Shown one piece after another: positions 8,968-20,301 of a DNA stretch of 64,000 nt (its first letter is position 1; every line of letters starts with the position of its first letter). The position numbers were made by a program, and so were the translations under genes. The stretch is taken from contig NZ_CP022584.1 in the NCBI RefSeq assembly GCF_002240225.1, positions 1,240,001 through 1,304,000 on the forward strand, given 5' to 3'. The DNA is from Paenibacillus physcomitrellae (GTDB lineage Bacteria; Bacillota; Bacilli; Paenibacillales; Paenibacillaceae). The notes below the pieces were generated by a model. That model worked only from the letters and a program-made list of their open reading frames with translations, ran no database searches and was not told where the DNA came from.

Positions 8968-9411
8968 TTAATGGCCTGCTGATAGATGCCGATGCAGCGC
9001 TGCAAGTCCCCATTCGTAGCTGGCGGCGCCAAATCCGGCGATTTGACCGACAGCCACGGGCGCAATAACCGATGTATGACGAAAAGCTTCGCGCGCATGG
9101 ATGTTGGACATATGTACTTCTACAACCGGAATATTCACCGTCTGCAGAGCATCCCGCAAACTATAGCTATAATGGGTCAGCGCTCCCGGATTCAGCAGGA
9201 TTCCGTCAATGTTCCCAAAAGCCGCATGAATGCGATCAATCAGGGCCCCTTCGTGATTAGATTGGAAGAACGAGAGTTCAATGCCCCACTCGGCTGCAAG
9301 CCTGGATAATCCAGACTCAATATCTGCAAGGGTGGAAGATCCGTAAATTCCGGGCTCCCGAATACCAAGCATGTTTAAATTAGGACCATTCAGCACCAAA
9401 ATGCGGCTCAC
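8968..9411 (-). CDS. aroQ: 3-Dehydroquinate dehydratase, type II
   Basis: 147 residues, the usual type II length. The N-terminus has [17 protein letters not shown], with the catalytic tyrosine in the IYG loop. [17 protein letters not shown] and [19 protein letters not shown] carry further active-site residues, including the catalytic His of the VHMSN segment. It dehydrates 3-dehydroquinate in the shikimate pathway. The start is a GTG behind GAGGGGAGCG. The gene ends 12 bases before the M24 peptidase start, so the two are cotranscribed. Confidence 0.96.
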   Translation of the reverse strand: MSRILVLNGPNLNMLGIREPGIYGSSTLADIESGLSRLAAEWGIELSFFQSNHEGALIDRIHAAFGNIDGILLNPGALTHYSYSLRDALQTVNIPVVEVHMSNIHAREAFRHTSVIAPVAVGQIAGFGAASYEWGLAALHRHLSAGH

Positions 9412-9490
9412 CGTGTTCGCTCCCCTCTTCTTCTAAAACAACCAGAATTCATTTTACCATAGGAAAGATAGAGTTGAGAAGTATTTTCCC

Positions 9491-10039
9491 TTAAACCGGA
9501 GCTCTCTTGGGTTCTCTTAACCGATCCTCTGTATATTCGATTGCCGCCGTGTAGCCGATGAACAGCCCCCACAGCAGAAAAAGGCAGAATTCGCTGATGA
9601 TGCTTGTCCAGCCCAGACGCTGCAGCGAAGGTGCTAGGGCATACAAAGGGGCAAGAACTCCGAAAATAATAGCCCACCATGCGATACCGTAAAGTATGCC
9701 CGGCCACGGCCCCCTGAATTTGCGGAGCAGCAGCGTATACAGCACGGACGCAATAATCGAGAAGACGATGAAAAACAGCCAGCCTATATAATATCCCGGC
9801 TGAGATCTCAAAAAGCTGTTCTTAAAGAACGGTTCCGCCAGAAATCCCGGGACAACGGTCGTAAAACGCATAAAATAAAAAAAACCGTGGATTGCTCCCC
9901 AGATAAAACCTGCAAAAAAACCAAGCTGCAGCGAGAACCACAGCACGTGAGTTTCATGCTGTTTCTGAACTACCTGATTGCTCCGATCGGATCGGTCTCT
10001 GCCGGATCCGGCTTGACTGGCTTGACTATGCCGCGCCAT
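9491..10039 (-). CDS. yqhR: YqhR family membrane protein
   Basis: About 182 residues. A polar N-terminus with arginine and glutamine is followed by four membrane segments starting near residue 30 (LWFSLQLGFFAGFIWGAIHG). The sequence and its place between aroQ and divergent yqhQ match YqhR. The function is not known. The ATG at 10039 is preferred (GAAGGGA eight bases ahead) over a much longer open frame reaching 10165. Confidence 0.82.
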   Translation of the reverse strand: MARHSQASQAGSGRDRSDRSNQVVQKQHETHVLWFSLQLGFFAGFIWGAIHGFFYFMRFTTVVPGFLAEPFFKNSFLRSQPGYYIGWLFFIVFSIIASVLYTLLLRKFRGPWPGILYGIAWWAIIFGVLAPLYALAPSLQRLGWTSIISEFCLFLLWGLFIGYTAAIEYTEDRLREPKRAPV

Positions 10040-10234
10040 AAGATCATTCCCTTCTGTGCCTATTCCTTCCGTAATTGGGTCGTACCTTATTATGACCAAT
10101 TTGAAAAAGGCTAAACAAACTAGAATTTGCATCCGAAATTCGCTACAATAAGGGGACCGGGGCATTTGTACTAGATCAGGCTCCGAAAACGCTTAAGTCT
10201 GTATTTATTCATTACATTTAGGGAAGGTGAAATT

Positions 10235-11230
10235 GTGCCGAAAACAGATAGTCCGGTCATCTATGGCGGCCAAGCCGTTATGGAAGGTGTAATGTTCGGC
10301 GGCAAACACGTTAACGTAACCGCCGTCCGCCGGAAGAACGGCGAAATTACCTTTCTTGAAGTTCCGAGAGAGGACAAATCATGGGTCAAGTCGCTTCGTA
10401 AAATTCCGCTGATCAGAGGCATCGTCAGCATTATCGATTCCAGCGCTAAAGGCTCCAAACATCTTAATTATTCTGCCGAAGCCATGGCGGATGACAGCAT
10501 GGAGCCGGAGGAACGCGCCAAGCAGAAAGAGAAAGAAGAATCGTCCTGGTCGCTCAGCATGATCGTCGGCGTTACGATTGCCGGGATTCTTTCCTTTATA
10601 TTCGGCAAACTGATATTCACACTCGTTCCGGCCGTCCTTGAAGATCTGCTCTTCGAGCGGATTGTTCAAAACCGGGTTCTGGATACACTAATAGAAGGAA
10701 TTATCAAAATCATCCTTCTGCTTGCCTATCTCTGGTTTATCTCCTTGACGCCCGTCGTGAAACGATTGTTTCAATACCATGGCGCTGAGCACAAGGTCAT
10801 TACCGCCTACGAGAACGGCGAGGAGCTGACACCAGCAAACGTGCAGAAGTACAGCCGCCTGCATTACCGCTGCGGCAGCAGCTTTATTATTCTGACGGTC
10901 ATTGTCGGCGTTATCGTCTATTCTTTTTTCCATTGGGATAATATTTGGGAGAGAATGTACATCCGTGTGCTGCTTCTTCCTGTAGTCATTGGTTTATCTT
11001 TTGAATTGCTCAAGTTCACCAACTCGGTCCGCGATATTCCGCTGCTACGCTTTCTTGGATATCCGGGACTTTGGCTTCAATTGCTGACGACCAAAGAACC
11101 GACCGACGAACAGGTTGAAGTTTCTATTGCTTCGTTTAACCGCATGCGCGAGCTGGATGCCCAGCTTGAGAACGAAACCGTGCACAGCCATGTGCCGGGC
11201 GGTTCCCCATTGGATCCCGTGAAAGGGTGA
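10235..11230 (+). CDS. yqhQ: YqhQ family membrane protein (DUF1385)
   Basis: 331 residues beginning VIYGGQAVMEGVMFGG, the conserved DUF1385 opening, with the later conserved stretch FQYHGAEHKVITAYENGEEL and RLHYRCGSSF. About four membrane segments lie near residues 105-135, 150-170, 210-230 and 245-260. The start is GTG behind GGGAAGGTG. The biochemical role is unknown, and the conserved His, Glu and Cys residues hint at metal or cofactor binding (inference). It overlaps the leader of yqhP by a few bases. Confidence 0.88.
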   Translation: MPKTDSPVIYGGQAVMEGVMFGGKHVNVTAVRRKNGEITFLEVPREDKSWVKSLRKIPLIRGIVSIIDSSAKGSKHLNYSAEAMADDSMEPEERAKQKEKEESSWSLSMIVGVTIAGILSFIFGKLIFTLVPAVLEDLLFERIVQNRVLDTLIEGIIKIILLLAYLWFISLTPVVKRLFQYHGAEHKVITAYENGEELTPANVQKYSRLHYRCGSSFIILTVIVGVIVYSFFHWDNIWERMYIRVLLLPVVIGLSFELLKFTNSVRDIPLLRFLGYPGLWLQLLTTKEPTDEQVEVSIASFNRMRELDAQLENETVHSHVPGGSPLDPVKG

Positions 11231-11235
11231 TAAAC

Positions 11236-11565
11236 ATGAGAAGACAAAACCTAATTTTCTGGATCGTTATGGTCCTCGTTGCAATCGGGGTGGTTCAAGG
11301 GCTGCTCAGCAACTGGCTTTCCTTGATCATACCGCTCGTATTGATTGCTTTGGTGTATGTGCTCTATAAATATCCGCCTAAACGTTTCCGCAGAGGGCCA
11401 AAGGTTAAACCTTCGGCCCGGACAGCGGCCAAGATCGCGGCTTCGCAGCGCCGTTCGGCTGCAGCACCCCGGTCTTCGTCCGACGGCAAAAGAAAACATT
11501 ATCCTTTCCAGGTCATCGACGGCAACAAAGGAAAAAATGACGAAGATTTGCCCAAATATCATTAA
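11236..11565 (+). CDS. yqhP: YqhP / SA1362 family small membrane protein
   Basis: About 109 residues with two membrane segments (about residues 5-25 and 28-45) and a basic, Ala/Ser/Arg-rich tail ending DLPKYH. It resembles YqhP and the SA1362 family and follows yqhQ as in B. subtilis. The ATG at 11236 has AAAGGGTG six bases upstream; a GTG three codons earlier is possible. Its TAA stop overlaps the stop of yqhO on the other strand. Function unknown. Confidence 0.78.
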   Translation: MRRQNLIFWIVMVLVAIGVVQGLLSNWLSLIIPLVLIALVYVLYKYPPKRFRRGPKVKPSARTAAKIAASQRRSAAAPRSSSDGKRKHYPFQVIDGNKGKNDEDLPKYH

Positions 11566-12530
11566 AGATTTAAGGCAGGCAAATACTTTTGGTATTGTGT
11601 CTCATAATGTTTGGAATCCCAATTTCTAAAAAATTCCTGGCCTGCGCTTACGCCTGATTCGTAAAGCCGCAGGCTTTCTTCTTCTGTAAGAGAAAACTGC
11701 GTGGTGCTTACGCCGAGTGTGGGGATCTTAATGGTGCGGTAGCGTTTGGACTGTTCGATATAACGTTCATCATGAGCGGATAGCATCGTTTCCACAATCG
11801 CCTCCAGCATCGTAAACGGCCCCTTAATCTGATGTGGCTTGCCCGTTGTCTCTCCTACCATTTGAAACCCGACTGTTGGAATCCTTGTGCCTTCCTTCGG
11901 AAGCGATCTTTGATCAAACAGCCATAAAGGCAAATTGCTGAGCACACCTCCATCCACCACGTAAACGAACTGCTCGGCAAAAGTTCTCCCCCGCTTGATC
12001 GCCGGTCCCATCCGCAGCATAACCGGGTCAAAGAAATAAGGGATACTGCAGCTCATTCTGACAGCTTTGGCTACTTCAAACCGGCCCGGATCAAACCCTA
12101 ATTGAATCAGATCATCCGGCAGCACCAGAATTTTGCCCCGGGTAATGTCAGAAGCGACAATCGATAATTTCCCCCGTTCCAGGTCATTGAAGGTCCTGAT
12201 TCCTTTGAGCAGCAATGCGCTTCTCACCCACTGTTCAAGCGCTTCCCCTGAGTACAAACCTTTCTTGAGGATAACCCTTAATGCCGGTCCTATTAAAGTG
12301 ATATTAAATAAAGGCGCGCGCCTCAGAAAGCTGGTAAAGGAGGTTCCCATGATGATGTCCTTGAGTTCGTCGGCGGTATATCCTGCCGCCAGCAGAGAGG
12401 CGACAATCGAACCAGAAGAGGTTCCCGCCAGCCTGTGAAAATGAACACCGCTTTGTTCGGCTGCCTTCACTGCGCCCGCCAGTGAAATCCCTTTCACCCC
12501 TCCACCTTGAAAAACGCCGTTAATGAGCAC
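11562..12530 (-). CDS. yqhO: Patatin-like phospholipase (YqhO-like)
   Basis: 322 residues. The patatin oxyanion motif GVFQGGGVKGISLAGAV is at residues 5-21, the nucleophile is in GTSSGS (residues 37-42), and the dyad aspartate is in VVDGGVLSNLP near residue 213. These predict a Ser-Asp acyl hydrolase of lipids acting in the cytosol. The start is GTG with only a weak G-rich site upstream, so the exact start is less sure. Position opposite yqhP matches B. subtilis yqhO. Substrate unknown. Confidence 0.88.
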   Translation of the reverse strand: MLINGVFQGGGVKGISLAGAVKAAEQSGVHFHRLAGTSSGSIVASLLAAGYTADELKDIIMGTSFTSFLRRAPLFNITLIGPALRVILKKGLYSGEALEQWVRSALLLKGIRTFNDLERGKLSIVASDITRGKILVLPDDLIQLGFDPGRFEVAKAVRMSCSIPYFFDPVMLRMGPAIKRGRTFAEQFVYVVDGGVLSNLPLWLFDQRSLPKEGTRIPTVGFQMVGETTGKPHQIKGPFTMLEAIVETMLSAHDERYIEQSKRYRTIKIPTLGVSTTQFSLTEEESLRLYESGVSAGQEFFRNWDSKHYETQYQKYLPALNL

Positions 12531-12619
12531 AGCAAACAGCCCCCATCCTTGATAAGCTGGCCTTTAGTAGGCTATTGCTTATGTATGAAGGACAGAGGCT
12601 GTCTTATGATCTTTATTGA

Positions 12620-14284
12620 TTAAGATGAAATTCCATAGTAGCTCTTTAATAATTGCGTCAAGCCAAACGGATTGCTAAGCAGGCTGCTGGAACGGTAGAA
12701 GATACTGCCTTGAATCTGGCTGAACTGTTCGTTATATTTCAACTGGTTGATCATCTCTTGCGAGGTCTGCCAGCCTTTCTCAGGGGAACCGATTTTGTAA
12801 GGAGCCATTCCGATATAAAGCTTGACGCCGGTACCGTTCACTTCATTGGCCCACCAGTCCACCACCTTGTCATAAGGAGCCGCAGTCGTTGCAAAGCTCC
12901 AGTATACCTGAGGAGCAATATAGTCTACATATTTGCCTTGAATCCAGACCCGGGCATCCGCATATTCGCTGTCATACGCCGACCGGCCGGACGTTGCCGA
13001 ACCCGTTGGATCTGTCGCCTGATTACGCCAAATCCCCGAAGGGCTGATCCCGAAGACCAGCTGAGGTTTGGAGGCGTGGATGCTGGCACTCAAGTCCCTT
13101 ACAAAGGTGTTGATATTATTTCTGCGCCAGTCCGCTTTGGACTTGAAGCCATTACTGTTATAGGCCTTGAATGTAGCGCTGTCATCAAAGGGATTGGCTG
13201 CCGTCTCGTCCGAAGGATAGAAATAGTCATCCAGATGGATGCCGTCAACAGGGTACTTGTTCACGACTTCCATAATCGCGTCAATAATATGTTGCCTAGC
13301 TGCCGGTATACCGGGATTCAAATACAAACGGCTGCTGGCCTTCACGATCCAGGACGGATGCTGAACCGCCACATTGTTTGCAGTCAGCTTGCTGGTATCG
13401 CTTCCGCTTGCCGTCACCCTGAACGGATTAAACCAGGCATGAAACTGCATGCCGCGATTGTGCGCTTCTTCAATCATAAAGGCAAGCGGATCATACCCCG
13501 GATCTTTGCCGGGAGTCCCTGTCAGCACTTGCGACCAAGGTACAAGCTTGGACGGATAAAGCGCATCCGCAGAAGGTCTTACCTGAACAAACACGGCGTT
13601 GATTCCCTCGGCTTTAAGTTTGTCCAGCATATCGGAGAATTCCTGCTTCTGTTTGGCTGCATTTCCTCTGGAAGCGCTGCTCGGCCAGTCTAAATTGGTG
13701 ACAGAAGCGATCCAGGCTCCCCGCAGGGTATTGCTTCCTGTAAGAGTTACAGCAGAACCATTCGAGGAGCCTCCGCCGTTTGTACCGCCGGTTCCTGCTC
13801 CTCCATTGCCCGAACCCGAACCGCCGCCCATCCATCCGGGAGTCGTTAGCGTGATTCGATTGGCGTCAGCGTTCCAGTCAACAATCAGACCCAGCTGCTC
13901 GCTGACAAAACGGATCGGGACCATTGTTCGTCCGGATACGGACTGTAAGGGTACATCCAGCGTAGAAGCGATTCCCCCCACCAAAGCCGTCCGGCTGCCC
14001 ATCACCATCTCAATCGTGGTGCTGTTCTGTTTGATCGTAACCGTCTTTGTGTCTGCCTGCCAATCTACAAATGCTCCTATACCTTCCGAAATGACTCTTA
14101 AAGGCACAAAAGTTCTATTAGACTTTATATAAGGCGCCACATCACTTGTTAAATCTACGCCATCCAGGTTCATCGTGATCGCCGTTTCTGCCGCTTTGAC
14201 CGCGCCTTGTCCAGTTATAGCCGTTACTGAGCACAGCAGGGTCATCGCCGTTAAGGCCGTCACCGCTTTCTTCCACAAACGCAT
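12620..14284 (-). CDS. Exported glycosyl-hydrolase-like protein (GHL10) with copper-amine-oxidase stalk domain
   Basis: 554 residues. A signal peptide ends near ...ITGQGAVKAAE. A copper-amine-oxidase N-terminal stalk domain follows at about residues 37-150, then a Gly/Ser linker, then a GHL10 (DUF187) TIM barrel from about residue 188 to 540 with LRGAWIASVTNLDWPS, FVQVRPSADALYP, HAWFNPFRV and DGIHLDDYFYP. GHL10 proteins act on envelope glycans, possibly peptidoglycan; the substrate here is unknown. The start ATG has GGGGAGGATCCATA upstream. It is outside the cell or wall-bound, judging by the signal peptide. Confidence 0.9.
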   Translation of the reverse strand: MRLWKKAVTALTAMTLLCSVTAITGQGAVKAAETAITMNLDGVDLTSDVAPYIKSNRTFVPLRVISEGIGAFVDWQADTKTVTIKQNSTTIEMVMGSRTALVGGIASTLDVPLQSVSGRTMVPIRFVSEQLGLIVDWNADANRITLTTPGWMGGGSGSGNGGAGTGGTNGGGSSNGSAVTLTGSNTLRGAWIASVTNLDWPSSASRGNAAKQKQEFSDMLDKLKAEGINAVFVQVRPSADALYPSKLVPWSQVLTGTPGKDPGYDPLAFMIEEAHNRGMQFHAWFNPFRVTASGSDTSKLTANNVAVQHPSWIVKASSRLYLNPGIPAARQHIIDAIMEVVNKYPVDGIHLDDYFYPSDETAANPFDDSATFKAYNSNGFKSKADWRRNNINTFVRDLSASIHASKPQLVFGISPSGIWRNQATDPTGSATSGRSAYDSEYADARVWIQGKYVDYIAPQVYWSFATTAAPYDKVVDWWANEVNGTGVKLYIGMAPYKIGSPEKGWQTSQEMINQLKYNEQFSQIQGSIFYRSSSLLSNPFGLTQLLKSYYGISS

Positions 14285-14356
14285 TATGGATCCTCCCCAA
14301 GATCATTTAGTTATCCCGTTCTCTCCATCTCCCCAGCGCTTCTTGCGCTTATCGTC

Positions 14357-14393
14357 AAAAAAATACGAAAGCATCTGCCGCAGGACAGATGCC
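14357..14393 (-). terminator. Probable terminator after mntR
   Basis: On the minus strand GCATCTG and CAGATGC arms with a short loop are followed by TTTCGTATTTTTTT. It lies a few bases after the mntR stop and ahead of the GHL10 gene. Confidence 0.65.
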
Positions 14394-14396
14394 TAA

Positions 14397-14822
14397 TTAC
14401 GAACCGCTGATCATTTCGTTATGAATATTTTGAAGTTCCTCGAGACGATTGTTATCACGGCGGAAAAATTCCACCAATGTTTCTATGCACGTAATGGAGT
14501 CCCAGCTTAAATGGTGCTCTATGCCTTCCACATCTTTATAAATGTTCTCTTCCTGAACACCGATCATCTCCAGAAATTCTTCCAGCAGCGCATGACGGTC
14601 GACAAGCCGTTTGCCAACCTTCTTGCCTTTGCTTGTAAGCACAAGGCCGCGGTATTTCTCGTAGATCAAATACTCATCTTTGTCCAGCTTCTGGATCATT
14701 TTCGTTACGGATGAAGGGTGAACCTCCAGCCCTTCCGCGATATCCGAAACGCGGGCGTATCCCTTCTCGTCAATCAGCTTGTAGATGCGCTCCAAGTAAT
14801 CTTCCATGCTGGGCGTTGGCAT
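14397..14822 (-). CDS. mntR: Manganese transport regulator MntR
   Basis: 141 residues. The N-terminal winged helix ([20 protein letters not shown], then [19 protein letters not shown]) is almost identical in pattern to B. subtilis MntR, and the metal-binding and dimerisation part contains [19 protein letters not shown]. It represses Mn(II) uptake genes when manganese is plentiful. The ATG at 14822 follows GAGGGAAGCAGG; a longer frame to 14900 is unlikely. The region also carries a manganese riboswitch at 50150, so two Mn(II) sensors are seen in the window. Confidence 0.95.
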   Translation of the reverse strand: MPTPSMEDYLERIYKLIDEKGYARVSDIAEGLEVHPSSVTKMIQKLDKDEYLIYEKYRGLVLTSKGKKVGKRLVDRHALLEEFLEMIGVQEENIYKDVEGIEHHLSWDSITCIETLVEFFRRDNNRLEELQNIHNEMISGS

Positions 14823-15010
14823 CCTGCTTCCCTCTTTTCCTAAGTTAAACGGCCAGCGGCCGACACTTTTCACTCTTGTTAATGATACATGTTTCTGCAA
14901 CTTCTTGGCAAGTCCCGGCAGCTGCCCGCCACTGTTTGCTCATATTTCCACGACTCGTGGTGAACGGAAGCCGGCATGGCATAACGTCAGACCGAATTCG
15001 AAAATTTCAT

Positions 15011-15733
15011 TTAAAAAATCAGAAAATCCGGCGTTATCCGCTGCAGCCAGATCGTAATCCCTGTCAGCCGCCCCGTAAATAACAGCAGACCCATCACTAC
15101 CATCACGGCTCCGCCGACCTTCATCACCCAGCCTGAATACCGGTTTAATGTCTTCACGGAGCCCACGTAAAAGGCAAAAACAAAAAAGGGAACCGCAAAA
15201 CCTGCCGTATAAGCCGTTATAAGCTTCATCCAGGCGCCTGGTTCGCTGGCAGCAAGCGCAATCACTCCAGCCAAGATAGGTCCTACGCAGGGAGACCATC
15301 CCGCCGCAAAGCCGATCCCCAGCAGAAAGGATCCCAAATACCCGGCCGCGGAACGCCTGCCCCATCCCGGCTTCCACTCCTTAAGCAGCAGGGTTGGCTG
15401 AATCAAACCTGACAGGAACAAGCCCATGATGATCATTAACACACCGGAAATCTGGCGCAGCCATACCCTGTTGTCTTGAAACAAAACCCCAACCGCTCCC
15501 GCCCCATAACCCAGTGAATAGAAAACAACTGAAAACCCGGCAATAAAAACGGCCGTATGCATCATGACCTTCTTCCGGTTGTCCTGCTCGTTTAACTCGT
15601 TCTTCAGCGTATTCAAAGATAACCCCGTTATATAGGAGATAAACGAAGGATACAGCGGCAGACAGCAGGGTGAAACAAAGGAGGCCACCCCCGCGGCAAA
15701 AGCTGCCCCCATGTGAAGTTGGTCTGTCATCAT
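15011..15733 (-). CDS. ccdA: Cytochrome c biogenesis protein CcdA
   Basis: 240 residues with six membrane segments. The paired redox cysteines occur in FVSPCCLPLYPSF (segment 1) and AAGWSPCVGPILAG (segment 4), the CcdA/DsbD-beta signature. CcdA passes electrons from cytosolic thioredoxin across the membrane to extracytoplasmic thiol-disulfide proteins, for cytochrome c maturation and spore cortex synthesis in Bacillus. GGAGG precedes the two adjacent ATG codons. No partner genes (resA, ccsBC) are next to it. Confidence 0.93.
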   Translation of the reverse strand: MMTDQLHMGAAFAAGVASFVSPCCLPLYPSFISYITGLSLNTLKNELNEQDNRKKVMMHTAVFIAGFSVVFYSLGYGAGAVGVLFQDNRVWLRQISGVLMIIMGLFLSGLIQPTLLLKEWKPGWGRRSAAGYLGSFLLGIGFAAGWSPCVGPILAGVIALAASEPGAWMKLITAYTAGFAVPFFVFAFYVGSVKTLNRYSGWVMKVGGAVMVVMGLLLFTGRLTGITIWLQRITPDFLIF

Positions 15734-15992
15734 TTTTCCTCCTTAAGAGCTTGATCCGTCCGGGGCAGTATACATCCCAGACCCAACCGGTAAGCTGGAT
15801 GAGCCTGGCACTTTGTCCCGTGCCTTATCCTCTACTATATAAATTTCCAAGATAAAAAATGTCCGGGCCATCCGCCTTATAAGAAACTCATGAAGGGAGA
15901 GGCAGGCGTGTTAACCTTCTCGTTCCCGGTTAATCATGAGTAACCGTAAAGCATTAAGGCGAACGAGAACATGGATGACAGGAGGAGTGGCT

Positions 15993-16859
15993 ATGCGGTG
16001 GCAGGGCAGACGAGGAAGTTCAAACGTAGAGGACCGCAGGAGCATGGGCGGTTTGGGCGGAGGAGGCGGAAAGCTGATCGGAGGAGGAATCGGCGGCATC
16101 GTCATTATTCTGCTGATGACGCTGCTTGGCGGCAACCCTTCTTCGATATTAAGCGGTCTTACAGGCTCTGATATTGACACTACCGGCTACCAGCCGACCC
16201 AGCAGGAACAGGAAGCGGCCCAGTTTGTTTCCGTTGTGCTGGCCGATACCGAAGACATCTGGACCGAGGTATTCCGCCATAGGGGAATGATCTATGAGAA
16301 ACCGACGCTGGTTTTGTACAGAGACTCTGTTCAATCCGCTTGCGGAACAGCGCAGTCTGCAATCGGGCCTTTTTATTGCCCTGGCGATCATAACCTTTAC
16401 ATTGATTTAAGTTTTTATGAGGAGTTAAAGCAAAGGTTCCAGGCCCCGGGGGATTTTGCCATGGCCTATGTCGTTGCCCACGAGGTAGGCCACCATGTTC
16501 AGACCCTGCTGGGGACAATGGATAAAATGGATTCGCTCCGAAACCGGCTCAGCGAAACGGAATATAATCAATACCAGGTCCGTCTGGAGCTTCAGGCCGA
16601 TTATTTGGCTGGTGTCTGGGCTCATTATGTACAAGGCAAGAACCTGCTGGAGGCGGGTGATTTGGACGAGGCGCTGACTGCGGCCAGCGCGGTTGGCGAT
16701 GATACGATCCAGCAGCAGGCCCAGGGTTATGTGGTGCCCGAAAGCTTCACGCACGGCACCTCGGAACAACGGAAACGCTGGTTCTATAAAGGATATGAGA
16801 ACGGCACGATCGAGGGTGGAGATACCTTTAGCGCCAGCAGTTTTATAAATAACCTTTAA
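15993..16859 (+). CDS. Neutral zinc metallopeptidase (YpfJ-type)
   Basis: About 288 residues. An N-terminal segment MRWQGRRGSSNVEDRR is followed by a Gly-rich stretch and one membrane segment (about residues 30-48). The C-terminal putative metallopeptidase domain holds HEVGHH at about residue 168 and a downstream helix QLEADY-like ELQADYLAGVWA that supplies the third ligand. This architecture matches the putative neutral zinc metallopeptidase family (YpfJ). The ATG at 15993 sits behind GGAGGAGTGGCT; a longer frame to 15936 lacks a good site. Biological substrate unknown. Confidence 0.88.
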   Translation: MRWQGRRGSSNVEDRRSMGGLGGGGGKLIGGGIGGIVIILLMTLLGGNPSSILSGLTGSDIDTTGYQPTQQEQEAAQFVSVVLADTEDIWTEVFRHRGMIYEKPTLVLYRDSVQSACGTAQSAIGPFYCPGDHNLYIDLSFYEELKQRFQAPGDFAMAYVVAHEVGHHVQTLLGTMDKMDSLRNRLSETEYNQYQVRLELQADYLAGVWAHYVQGKNLLEAGDLDEALTAASAVGDDTIQQQAQGYVVPESFTHGTSEQRKRWFYKGYENGTIEGGDTFSASSFINNL

Positions 16860-16884
16860 TGATCAAGACGGCTCCTCGTTTAAG

Positions 16885-16934
16885 AAAAAGAAGCCTTCCA
16901 CCGCGAACCTTGGGTTCATGGTGGAAGGCCTCTT
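16885..16934. terminator. Bidirectional terminator between peptidase gene and metG
   Basis: AAGAAGCCTTCCACC pairs with GGTGGAAGGCCTCTT around a 17-base loop, with A-rich sequence on the left and T-rich on the right. It sits between convergent gene ends. Confidence 0.7.
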
Positions 16935-16982
16935 GTCATTATCGCTTGTCTGGCACGGATTATGCCATTACAGTGTCATTCC

Positions 16983-19052
<2,070 letters not shown>

Positions 19053-19077
19053 CTAATGAAAAAAAGGCGACAAACGC

Positions 19078-19345
19078 AAAAAACTCCCGTCCCGGTTCGG
19101 GACGAGAGCATACTCACGCGTTACCACCCAATTTCCCTGCCGCTTCGCAGACAGCAGGCTTAACAGGTTCATGTCTGAACCTTTCCTTTAACGCCGGATT
19201 CGCGCTTCAGCCTTACCGCATCATGCGGCTCGAAGGAAGATCCTCCCGGACCATCTTCCAGCGGTTCCCCAGACCGGTTCTCAGCTTCCCCCGGCTCTCT
19301 GCTGCTGCTTCACCACTGTACTTATCCGTTCACAGGACAAACTAT
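19078..19345 (-). promoter_or_regulatory. T-box leader of metG (tRNA-Met sensing)
   Basis: On the minus strand the T-box core TTGGGTGGTAACGCG (about 19132-19118) contains TGGT, which would pair with the ACCA end of tRNA-Met. Stem I is readable: GGATAAGTACAGTGG on the 5' side pairs with CCGCTG and GTCCG on the 3' side, placing ATG (19254-19252) in the specifier loop opposite AGTA; AGAGAG follows in the distal stem. A strong terminator (CTCGTCCCGAACCGGGACG with T6, 19078-19107) ends the leader. Uncharged tRNA-Met is expected to stabilise the antiterminator. Confidence 0.92.
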
Positions 19346-19389
19346 GTTAGAACTATTATTTCCTAATATATGCAAAGTAAACACCCCTG

Positions 19390-19665
19390 TCAAGCGTGTT
19401 CGCCCTGCTTTCCGCCGAGCTGACGGCCTTTTCCGGTGTTCTTGGGCGGCACCAGGTCGATCCCGCCGGGGTGAAAAGGATGACACTTCGCGATTCGTTT
19501 GGCCGCCAGCCAGCTTCCTTTCAGCGCACCGTGCACTTCAATCGCTTCAAGCGCATAAGCCGAACACGTCGGGTAGAACCGGCAGGTCGGCGGTTTCAGC
19601 GGAGAAATGAACTTGCGGTAAACATGAATCGGCACCTGCACGGTTCTGCGGGTTATTTTCATCAT
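19390..19665 (-). CDS. yidD: Membrane protein insertion efficiency factor YidD
   Basis: 91 residues with the family core: [21 protein letters not shown], then [13 protein letters not shown]. The four conserved cysteines and the amphipathic N-terminal helix fit YidD, which helps YidC-dependent insertion of membrane proteins. Its ATG overlaps the stop of zur, so it is translated by coupling. Not near rnpA/yidC here, as in many Bacillales. Confidence 0.92.
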   Translation of the reverse strand: MMKITRRTVQVPIHVYRKFISPLKPPTCRFYPTCSAYALEAIEVHGALKGSWLAAKRIAKCHPFHPGGIDLVPPKNTGKGRQLGGKQGEHA

Positions 19666-20099
19666 ATTTGCTCCTGCCGCTTGGGATTGGCCTGGCAGTC
19701 CTTACAGTATCCGAAGACCTCGAATTTATGCTTCACGACCTGAAAATGATCAGGCGCATCCGCTAACGGCATCGGACAGAAATGGATTGGATAAGTCTTC
19801 TCGCACCCTAAACAAATCATGTGATGGTGATGATGTTCATCGCTGCAGCTTGCACGGAACTTAAGTCCGTCCTCAAACACGATTTGTTCAAGCACGCCCA
19901 TTTCTTCCATAATTCTCAGATTTCGGTATACCGTATCAAAGCTGAGACCCGTATATTTTTTGCACATAAAATCATAAACGTCTTTAGGCGTCAAATACCC
20001 GTCTGTATCCACAAAAAGTTTGGCAAGCGTCCGGCGCTGATCCGTGATCCGCAGACCCTGGCTTGACATCTTCTGAATAATTTCATCTGCTGAAAGCAT
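19662..20099 (-). CDS. zur: Zinc uptake regulator Zur (Fur family)
   Basis: 145 residues, the same as B. subtilis Zur. The winged helix has [20 protein letters not shown]; the metal-sensing part has [26 protein letters not shown], and a structural zinc site is formed by the CxxC pairs with [14 protein letters not shown]. It represses zinc-uptake and zinc-free ribosomal protein genes. The ATG at 20099 follows GGGGAA by nine bases; a GTG three codons upstream is too close. PerR and Fur are less likely because of the His cluster and sequence pattern. Confidence 0.92.
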   Translation of the reverse strand: MLSADEIIQKMSSQGLRITDQRRTLAKLFVDTDGYLTPKDVYDFMCKKYTGLSFDTVYRNLRIMEEMGVLEQIVFEDGLKFRASCSDEHHHHHMICLGCEKTYPIHFCPMPLADAPDHFQVVKHKFEVFGYCKDCQANPKRQEQI

Positions 20100-20199
20100 A
20101 GAGGCCACTTCCCCTTCCGGTATTTCCTCATTCCATATATCCCAACATGCGGTCTACTAACCTTCTATGCTGGTGATCCTTCTTTAATAATGCCGTAAA

Positions 20200-20215
20200 T
20201 TGACGAAAGCGTCAA
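20200..20215. promoter_or_regulatory. Short palindrome upstream of zur
   Basis: TTGACG and CGTCAA flank AAAG about 100 bases before zur. It may be an operator or a -35 region with dyad symmetry; it does not match the known Zur box well. Confidence 0.25.
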
Positions 20216-20233
20216 ACTAACATCCCTCTGCAA

Positions 20234-20273
20234 TAAAAAAAGACGGCGCAGGTCCAGGACCCTGACGCCGTTG
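20234..20273 (-). terminator. Terminator after the stalk-domain exported protein
   Basis: On the minus strand ACGGCGTCAGG pairs with CCTGCGCCGT around TCCTGGA and is followed by seven T residues, about 30 bases after the stop at 20302. Confidence 0.85.
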
Positions 20274-20301
20274 TATTGAATGAACGAATAATTAGTGCTG
20301 A

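Noticed and set aside
15734-15992. A gene between ccdA and the metallopeptidase gene
   Set aside because: Only short frames without ribosome-binding sites; likely promoter regions of the two divergent genes.
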